Origin: Clostridia bacterium BRH_c25
Lineage (GTDB): Bacteria > Bacillota_A > Clostridia > Lutisporales > Lutisporaceae
NCBI GenBank assembly: GCA_001515955.1
Contig: LOES01000177.1
Span: 1-11,160 of the forward strand
Direction of reading: 5' to 3'
Length of the DNA stretch: 11,160 nt
In this document: positions 6,298 through 11,160 of the stretch, piece after piece
Numbering within the stretch: the first letter of the stretch is position 1
Layout of the letters: each line of letters starts with the position of its first letter
Made by a program: the position numbers and the translations under genes
The notes under the pieces: generated by a model
Told to the model about the DNA's origin: nothing
Seen by the model: the letters and a program-made list of their open reading frames with translations, nothing else
The model's database searches: none

Positions 6298-8175
6298 TTA
6301 ATATTTTGCATTCTTAAGAGCTGCTTCCCTTTCTTTCTTCCATGTATCATAAGCTGCGTTCCATTCCTCTGTATTCATTGACTCTGCATGAATTTTCTGC
6401 CATTTATAACGCAGATAGGATACACCAAAAGCTGAGTACGGTCCCTCCAGCGGATTCAGCTTGGAGGCTGTATACCCGCCGCCGCCCAAACCATAGGGAA
6501 TCACAAAAGCTTTATCGATAAAATATGCTTCCGCATCGGCAAAGAGCTGATACCTCTTGCCCAGGTCAGTCAATTCAGCTTTTGCCTCTTTTAGCAATTT
6601 CTCATATACTTCATACAGGTTCTGCCCGTTTTCATCCTTTTCCGTAATGAATTCCGGGAAGTTGTAGTTTGAGTCCCTGATGAAAGGGTCCGTATAGGTC
6701 TCAGGATCAGCATAGTCAGGACCCCAGTTGCATTCCTGGAGTGCATAATTTCCGGCCCTTCTTGTTGCATCCAGATATCCGGTAGGAGGATAAGCTTCGA
6801 TAGCTATATCAATATAATCGGTACCAAGCAGCTTCTCCAGCTGCTGCTCGACAACCTGAGCCCTGTTGGTAGCTTCAGTTCCTCCAGAATTGTACGGCAT
6901 TAATATTTTTACCGGGAATTTCGCTTTTCCCTTAAGCTCTTCAAGAGCAGCTGCCTTATATTTCAGAGCTTCGCTTTCATTGAAGGAATCCCTGTTGGCA
7001 ATTGCCGCCAGATTGCCTGTTTGTGTATAGTCCAGGCTATTTGCCGTAGCAAATTCCTTTGGTGTGATGGTGCTTGTGATCCTCTTTTCAGGATCATAAG
7101 GCTCTGAGGTCAGCATTGCAGCCTTGCGGTCCAATGCATGTAATAAGGATTTGCGGAAATTGACGTTATTTACTGCAACCTTCCAATTGTCCGGCTCAAA
7201 GGAAGCATCAAATGTAGGTTTAAAATTAAATGCATAGAAATAAGTATATGGGCTTGTTCTTCTTGGGTGAATCATATCCTTTTTCGCAGGGTCCTTCATC
7301 CATTCGTCAAGACTGGATGCAGGAATTATTTCAATATATGAAACATCTCCGCGCAAATAGAGCTCGCTTTCCAAAGTAGCGGCTTCCTTGTTGTATTTAT
7401 AATTAAGCTTCTGGATATGGACATTGTCCTTATCCCAGTAACTTTCATTCTTAACCAGCACTCTTCTAGTCTGGGGCTCAAAGGTTTCCAATATGTAAGC
7501 TCCATTATAGAGGAGTGTCGTATTGTCGGTTCCGAAACGGTCGCCCATCTCGTTCAGGAAAGCGCCGTTAACCGGGAAGAAGCAAACGTAGTTGAGCATG
7601 GATAAGAAATAGGGAACCGGCTTTGACAATGTATATTCGAGGGTATTGGCATCCACGGCCCTTGCACCCACCTGGGAAAAGTCTTTGATTTCCCCGTTAT
7701 AATAAGCTTCGGCATTTTTAATAACACTATATATTATTTGTGATGTTTGGGATGCCTTTGCGGGGTCAAGTATGTACTTCATCGAGTCGACAAAATCCTG
7801 GGCTGTCATTTTAGCATATTCTTTACCTTCATTAGTAACCCACGTTACGTTATCGCGAAGCTTAAGGGTCCAGACAAGCCCATCCGGTGAAGATGTCCAT
7901 TCCGTAGCAAGACACGGCTGAATTACACCATAATTGTCATATTCAATAAGGGTATCTATCAGATTTCCTGCCAATCCGTATTCTGTTTCCTTAGCTGTCA
8001 CCAGATAGTTAAGTGTTGTCATCTCATCGTAGTATACTGTTGAAAACTCCTGTACCACTTCAGGCTCCTTGGTTTCCGCCGTCGTTGGTTCTGTCGGTTT
8101 GCTGCCGGTACAGCCGGCAAGGGATGCAATCACCATAAGCATCACAAGTAATAATGATAGTATTCTTTTTTTCAC
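6298..8175 (-). CDS. oppA: Oligopeptide-binding lipoprotein OppA
   Basis: Substrate-binding protein of the importer, 625 residues, family SBP_bac_5. It starts with a lipoprotein signal peptide: basic MKKR, a hydrophobic stretch, and the lipobox SLAGC with Cys22 as lipid anchor, followed by a Thr/Pro/Glu-rich linker to about residue 42. NLIDTLIEYDNYGVIQPCLA (71-90) and WTSSPDGLVWTLKLRDNVTW (93-112) are classic for the family. It is longer than B. subtilis OppA (about 545 residues). The start is GTG at 8173-8175, eight or nine bases after AAGGAGG. Because the ykfB/ykfC-like genes lie just upstream, murein peptides are a plausible ligand, but the sequence alone does not show specificity. A long hairpin sits upstream of its ribosome-binding site. 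Confidence 0.93.
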   Translation of the reverse strand: MKKRILSLLLVMLMVIASLAGCTGSKPTEPTTAETKEPEVVQEFSTVYYDEMTTLNYLVTAKETEYGLAGNLIDTLIEYDNYGVIQPCLATEWTSSPDGLVWTLKLRDNVTWVTNEGKEYAKMTAQDFVDSMKYILDPAKASQTSQIIYSVIKNAEAYYNGEIKDFSQVGARAVDANTLEYTLSKPVPYFLSMLNYVCFFPVNGAFLNEMGDRFGTDNTTLLYNGAYILETFEPQTRRVLVKNESYWDKDNVHIQKLNYKYNKEAATLESELYLRGDVSYIEIIPASSLDEWMKDPAKKDMIHPRRTSPYTYFYAFNFKPTFDASFEPDNWKVAVNNVNFRKSLLHALDRKAAMLTSEPYDPEKRITSTITPKEFATANSLDYTQTGNLAAIANRDSFNESEALKYKAAALEELKGKAKFPVKILMPYNSGGTEATNRAQVVEQQLEKLLGTDYIDIAIEAYPPTGYLDATRRAGNYALQECNWGPDYADPETYTDPFIRDSNYNFPEFITEKDENGQNLYEVYEKLLKEAKAELTDLGKRYQLFADAEAYFIDKAFVIPYGLGGGGYTASKLNPLEGPYSAFGVSYLRYKWQKIHAESMNTEEWNAAYDTWKKEREAALKNAKY

Positions 8176-8202
8176 TAAAAACCCCTCCTTTATTTTTTTA
8201 AT

Positions 8203-8249
8203 TAAAAGGGCTTCTATTTAAGATTTTAACAACCAAGGAAGCCCTTTTA
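8203..8249 (-). promoter_or_regulatory. Leader hairpin before oppA
   Basis: TAAAAGGGCTTC (8203-8214) and GAAGCCCTTTTA (8238-8249) are perfectly complementary over 12 bp with a 23-base loop. On the minus strand the stem ends 13 bases before the AAGGAGG of oppA (8184-8190). The run of T is only the four inside the stem, so it is a weak terminator candidate in either direction. It may stabilise the oppA messenger or act as an attenuator; neither is shown. A possible TTGTCA -35 lies upstream (about 8269-8274), but no good -10 follows. Confidence 0.6.
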
Positions 8250-8305
8250 GAAACTCGTTTAACGGAGCATGACAAATCAAGGATGAATATATTCTCCTAC
8301 TCGTT

Positions 8306-8349
8306 AAAAAAAATCCAGTAGAAAATAGAATTATTTTCTACTGGATTTT
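8306..8349 (-). terminator. Strong rho-independent terminator of the ykfB-ykfC unit
   Basis: Bases 8310-8327 and 8332-8349 form a perfect 18-bp stem with the loop ATTC on the minus strand, followed by a run of eight T (8306-8313, partly shared with the stem base). It lies about 200 bases beyond the ykfC-like stop codon and would separate that unit from oppA. In the plus direction only four T follow, so it acts mainly leftward. Confidence 0.9.
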
Positions 8350-8546
8350 GAATACGTAGTTAAGTAAACAAAGCAGTAGCCATTACAGCTTTTATACTCT
8401 TATATAAATAGTATTCGCTGTAAACGCAAATATCCCTGCTGACTCCAGTAAAATTTCTAAATTTTTAATATATTCAGTTATTTTAACAATCTTGATTTCC
8501 GTGTCTTCAGTGTTACCCGTTCTCCGTAACCTTTCTATAGATAATT
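8350..8546. other. Structured spacer after the ykfC-like gene, no gene seen
   Basis: This is the rest of the 371-base spacer between oppA and the endopeptidase gene. TTACAGC (8383-8389) pairs with GCTGTAA (8417-8423), with an inner ATACT/AGTAT stem (8394-8398 with 8410-8414). Bases 8499-8520 (CCGTGTCTTCAGTGTTACCCGT) closely match 2247-2269 in the oppF-yceD spacer. A minus-strand frame stays open across much of the region but has no usable start codon. Confidence 0.5.
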
Positions 8547-9365
8547 TTATAATCCCATACCAAACATTGTGCCGGTTCCGGTCTGCTTTTTATCAAGATC
8601 CTCCCTGTAATCCTTACTCCCTTTGTTAAAGCTGTTTATAAGCGTGTAGCCTTCCCTGCCAGTTGCATGTACATATCGCCCTTCACCAATACAAACCGCT
8701 ACATGCCCGGGGAAGAAAAACAGATCTCCCGGCTTTGCTTCCTCTCTTTTGATGGCTTTGAGGTATTTCTGCTGTGGACCTGCATCCCTCGGCAAAAGAT
8801 ATCCGTTCATCATATAAGCCATTCCTGACAATCCTGAACAATCAATGCCAAAATGACTCTTTCCTCCCCATCTGTACTGGGTATCCAGATAATCCAATGC
8901 TGTTTCAACAATTCTTTTCCTCAGCTTTTCTTCATCAGCAGCTACGGACAGCTTTTCTATATGCCGGGCAAAGCCTGTTCTTATCCAACCCCAACTGCCA
9001 TCTGCAAGTCCTATTTTCTCCCATTTGTCCTCAAAGACTCCTGTATACTTTATCAGGCAGCCTCTTACCAGCGTTGCTGCAACCCTGCTTCCATATTTGG
9101 GCTCCGACATTACATCCACTGTCAGTCTCCAGACAGCATAATTCTCATCCTGCCATCGGTCAGCTGCAGCATTGTCAAGCACCAGATCATTCTTATTCAC
9201 ATATCCGCAATAATCATAATGAGTCTTTACCTTGTACCATGAATCATCCTTCTTCTCAACTATTTCCAGCACCATTCCATGAAGCACTTCATCCGCCAAT
9301 TCACTGTTAAAATCAGGTATCATATTTACCGCTGAAACATTTTTCAGAACTATGGCTCTTTCCAT
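8547..9365 (-). CDS. ykfC: Cytoplasmic NlpC/P60 gamma-D-glutamyl endopeptidase, YkfC-like
   Basis: By family, YkfC cuts the gamma-D-Glu to diamino acid bond in murein peptides with a free N-terminal L-Ala. Numbered from the chosen start (272 residues), residues about 3-65 and 75-135 look like two SH3b domains (for example GYVNKNDLVL and WGWIRTGFA). The NlpC/P60 domain covers about 145-270 with the catalytic triad-type residues Cys176 (GIDCSG), His221 (FFPGHVAV) and His233 (RYVHATG). No signal peptide or membrane segment is present, so it should act in the cytoplasm on imported peptides. I chose the ATG at 9363-9365, seven bases after AAAGGAGG; the ATG at 9369-9371 is only one base from that site. 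The site directly follows the epimerase stop, so the two are translationally coupled. Confidence 0.9.
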   Translation of the reverse strand: MERAIVLKNVSAVNMIPDFNSELADEVLHGMVLEIVEKKDDSWYKVKTHYDYCGYVNKNDLVLDNAAADRWQDENYAVWRLTVDVMSEPKYGSRVAATLVRGCLIKYTGVFEDKWEKIGLADGSWGWIRTGFARHIEKLSVAADEEKLRKRIVETALDYLDTQYRWGGKSHFGIDCSGLSGMAYMMNGYLLPRDAGPQQKYLKAIKREEAKPGDLFFFPGHVAVCIGEGRYVHATGREGYTLINSFNKGSKDYREDLDKKQTGTGTMFGMGL

Positions 9366-9378
9366 ATCCATTCCTCCT

Positions 9379-10452
9379 TTACTTCAATCCGTTTATACCC
9401 AGGCCGCAGCTTTCAGGTAAAACAATTCTGCTGCCTGCTACCCGGACACCCCCGTCAATAGGATCCTCAGCCATTAAATCTACAGCATCAAGATCTGCCC
9501 TTGTTATATTCAGCTTTCCGCAAGCCAGATGTGCTGCTGCAGTAATCCCGATTTTACTCTCAATCATGCTTCCCATCATGCATTCCACGCCACAGCTTTC
9601 GGCCATAGCATTTATTTTAAGTGCATTATGCAGTCCTCCGCATTTCATAAGCTTTATATTCAGGATATCTGCCGCTCTAAGCTTAAGTATTCTAAAGCCG
9701 TCCTCCGGCGAGAACAGTGACTCATCTGCCATTATAGGTGTCTCTACATTATCAGTTACATATTTCAGGCCCTCTATATCATGGGCCTTGACAGGCTGCT
9801 CCACCAGCTCGATATTCATTCCCATATCCTCAAGCTTTCTTATGGCTCTTACTGCCTCCTTTGCATTCCAGCCCTGATTGGCGTCAAGAATAAGTCTGAT
9901 ATCACTGCCTACTGCTTCCCTTATTCTTTTTACCCTCACTATGTCAAGCTCACTATCCAAGCCTACTTTTGTTTTTAATATTGTATAACCTCTCTGTACA
10001 TAGGCTATTGCGTCTTCAACCATTTCCTCCGGAGAATTTACACTTATGGTAATATCAGATTCAATTTCCTTGCTTGCCCCTCCGAAGAGCTTATACAACG
10101 GCATTTTAAAAAGCTTTCCGTATAAATCATACAAGGCTATATCAACGGCAGCTTTTGCACTGCTATTCTTGTATAGGGAGCTATGAAGCTTTTTCATCAA
10201 TGGATCAAACTCTTCTATATCCATTCCTACTATTGCGGGGCTGATAAAATTCAAAACAGCACCATTTATTGAATCCATCGTATCCCCTGTAATAACAGCT
10301 GTGGGAGGCGCACCCCCGAAGCCTGTCTGCCCGTCATCGGTGTGTATTTTAACAATTATACTTTCAGACACGCTTGTTTGCCGCAGTGCCGTTTTAAAGG
10401 GCTTCTTCAGTGGAGTAGTGAGCGTCATAGTCTCAATATGTGTTATTTTCAT
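9379..10452 (-). CDS. ykfB: L-Ala-D/L-Glu (dipeptide) epimerase, enolase superfamily
   Basis: The enzyme interconverts L-Ala-D-Glu and L-Ala-L-Glu, letting murein-derived dipeptides enter normal peptide degradation. The 357-residue length fits. The N-terminal capping domain (1-125) is followed by the barrel domain. Visible catalytic residues are Lys160 and Lys162 (LKTKVG), metal ligands Asp190 (LILDANQGW), Glu218 (LVEQPV) and Asp243 (MADES), and Lys267 (NIKLMKCGG). Arg24 in the 20s loop and the Asp320-Leu-Asp322 motif match residues that, as I recall for B. subtilis YkfB, recognise the Glu carboxylate and the peptide amino group, which supports Ala-Glu specificity. The ATG follows ATTAGGAGG. 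The stop codon TAA abuts the ribosome-binding site of the endopeptidase gene. Confidence 0.94.
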   Translation of the reverse strand: MKITHIETMTLTTPLKKPFKTALRQTSVSESIIVKIHTDDGQTGFGGAPPTAVITGDTMDSINGAVLNFISPAIVGMDIEEFDPLMKKLHSSLYKNSSAKAAVDIALYDLYGKLFKMPLYKLFGGASKEIESDITISVNSPEEMVEDAIAYVQRGYTILKTKVGLDSELDIVRVKRIREAVGSDIRLILDANQGWNAKEAVRAIRKLEDMGMNIELVEQPVKAHDIEGLKYVTDNVETPIMADESLFSPEDGFRILKLRAADILNIKLMKCGGLHNALKINAMAESCGVECMMGSMIESKIGITAAAHLACGKLNITRADLDAVDLMAEDPIDGGVRVAGSRIVLPESCGLGINGLK

Positions 10453-10670
10453 TCTATTCCTCCTAATTTTTTAATTTATGTATTTTTTGCTTCCAACAGG
10501 ACTTGTCTACCCGCTTCAAAGGTCTGTTATTATAATGGAAAGTTCCCTTTTCAGTGGACTTATGATCTATAAAATCCTCCACAACATGGTAAATATTTTA
10601 TTTGTACTTACGTGCTTTTTATGTTATTTTAAAGTTGATATTATAAATTCCAATATTGAGGAGGAATAGT
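10453..10670. promoter_or_regulatory. Divergent promoter region between the epimerase and DUF3870 genes
   Basis: This 218-base spacer must start transcription in both directions. For the plus-strand gene, TTGTAC (10602-10607) and TATTTT (10625-10630) are 17 bases apart. For the minus-strand operon a TATAAT (10529-10534, reading leftward) is present, but no convincing -35 lies at the right distance. No operator palindrome or riboswitch could be recognised. Confidence 0.45.
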
Positions 10671-11009
10671 ATGATTTACCCAGAGAATTCATTATATATA
10701 GTCGGCAATTCCAAATCCCAGATGAACAACCCCATTACACAAATGTACGGCCAGTTCTTCATCGGCTTCATTGTAGATAACGAAAGCGGCAGAATACTCG
10801 ATGCAGAGTGTGACGCCATCATTACACTGACAAACAGTATACTGAAGGATATTCTGATCGGAAAAAACATGATCACGGATTACGAGGCGATCAGGAACAA
10901 TATCAACCTGCGCTATCTTGGCTCTTCTCAAAAAGCAATACTGGTAGCTTTTAAGGATGCCCAGAAGAAATATCTTGACTTCAAAAGCGGCAAGCCTTTA
11001 GAACTGTAA
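10671..11009 (+). CDS. DUF3870 family protein of unknown function
   Basis: A 112-residue protein, the only plus-strand gene in the window. It matches my memory of the DUF3870 family: N-terminal LYIVGNSKS, NPITQMYGQFFIGFIVD (20-36), DAECDAIITLT (44-54), then LIGK and the C-terminal block RYLGSSQKAILVAFKDAQKK (81-100). There is no signal peptide or clear membrane helix, so it is probably cytoplasmic. No catalytic motif was recognised; Cys47 in the DAEC segment is the only cysteine. The ATG lies six bases after GAGGAGG; an upstream TTG at 10656 overlaps that site and is rejected. It is divergent from the epimerase operon and convergent with the lysA tail. Its role is unknown; a link to amino acid or peptide metabolism is suggested only by position. 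Confidence 0.87.
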   Translation: MIYPENSLYIVGNSKSQMNNPITQMYGQFFIGFIVDNESGRILDAECDAIITLTNSILKDILIGKNMITDYEAIRNNINLRYLGSSQKAILVAFKDAQKKYLDFKSGKPLEL

Positions 11010-11051
11010 ATGTCCCCGTATTAACGAACCGGTCATTTTTCAAGGTGTATA

Positions 11052-11160
11052 CTATAGCTGTTCATACTCCAGAAGGTCCTCGTAGGTTTCCCTTCTTACT
11101 ACTACCCGGGACTCTCCATTATTAACCATTACCAATGCCGGTCTTGTCAATCTGTTGTAA
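11052..11160 (-). CDS. lysA: Probable diaminopimelate decarboxylase, C-terminal end (cut by window edge)
   Basis: Only the last 35 residues are visible, starting YNRLTRPALVMVNNGESR and ending in a segment with VVVRRETYEDLLEY before the TAG at 11052-11054. YNR..RPA.V.V followed by RRETYEDL is the usual C-terminus of LysA in Firmicutes, which decarboxylates meso-diaminopimelate to L-lysine. The active-site part lies outside the window, so another member of the same PLP fold (for example an ornithine/arginine-type decarboxylase) cannot be fully excluded. It converges on the DUF3870 gene with 42 bases between the stop codons; no clear terminator was seen there. The position beside murein-peptide genes fits a supply of DAP. 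Confidence 0.72.
   Translation of the reverse strand, partial: YNRLTRPALVMVNNGESRVVVRRETYEDLLEYEQL

Noticed and set aside
8421..8546. A minus-strand frame downstream of the ykfC-like gene that stays open for about 40 codons (ending in AGIFAFTANTIYIRV).
   Set aside because: It contains no ATG, GTG or TTG start and no ribosome-binding site, and it is not a clear frameshifted continuation of the NlpC/P60 domain, which is already complete.
8176..8546. Known riboswitch or T-box in front of oppA.
   Set aside because: No T-box sequence (GGTGG-type motif), lysine or other recognised riboswitch core was seen; only simple hairpins are present.
8774..9310. A 178-codon open frame on the plus strand.
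   Set aside because: It lies antisense within the ykfC-like gene, is rich in Pro, His, Ser and Leu without any recognisable domain, and has no good ribosome-binding site. The minus-strand gene has a full active site.
11010..11051. Terminator between the DUF3870 gene and the lysA tail.
   Set aside because: Only the 6-base palindrome ACCGGT and a short T-run are present; no stem of useful length could be built.

Overview
This window is about 11.2 kb of a Gram-positive, low-to-moderate GC genome, most likely an anaerobic Clostridia member of the Ruminiclostridium/Acetivibrio type. The evidence for this is strong AGGAGG ribosome-binding sites before nearly every gene, GTG and TTG starts, a lipoprotein transport protein, a FapR-type lipid regulator, and the yceD-rpmF-fapR-plsX gene order. 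The genus is an inference. All recognised genes except one lie on the minus strand, so transcription runs mainly from right to left.

Region by region, from the right end: the C-terminal tail of a probable diaminopimelate decarboxylase (lysA, minus, cut by the window edge) converges on a small plus-strand gene of the uncharacterised DUF3870 family (10671-11009). A 218-base divergent spacer separates that gene from an L-Ala-D/L-Glu epimerase gene (ykfB-like). The epimerase is followed with almost no gap by a cytoplasmic NlpC/P60 endopeptidase (ykfC-like). After this pair comes a 371-base spacer holding a near-ideal minus-strand terminator (18-bp perfect stem plus 8 T) and a second long hairpin just upstream of the next gene. 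Then follows a complete five-gene oligopeptide ABC importer, oppA-oppB-oppC-oppD-oppF, with one-base overlaps at B/C and D/F. A spacer of repeats and hairpins separates it from yceD (DUF177) and rpmF, which share a consensus TTGACA-N17-TATAAT promoter and end in a terminator. A second repeat-bearing spacer leads to fapR and the start of plsX, whose promoter carries a clear FapR operator.

The genes suggest two themes. The right two thirds looks like a murein-peptide scavenging cluster. The Opp importer would bring in peptides, the YkfC-like enzyme would cut gamma-D-Glu bonds in L-Ala-gamma-D-Glu-X peptides, and the YkfB-like enzyme would convert L-Ala-D-Glu to L-Ala-L-Glu for normal peptidases. 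Any released meso-DAP could feed the neighbouring LysA. The enzyme assignments are well supported by active-site residues; the importer's substrate is inferred from context. The left third is conserved housekeeping: ribosome assembly and protein L32, then the fatty acid/phospholipid regulator and the first acyl-phosphate enzyme.

The least explained parts are the DUF3870 gene beside the murein-peptide genes and the short GC-rich, partly palindromic repeats in three intergenic spacers, two of which share a closely related motif of about 22 bases.
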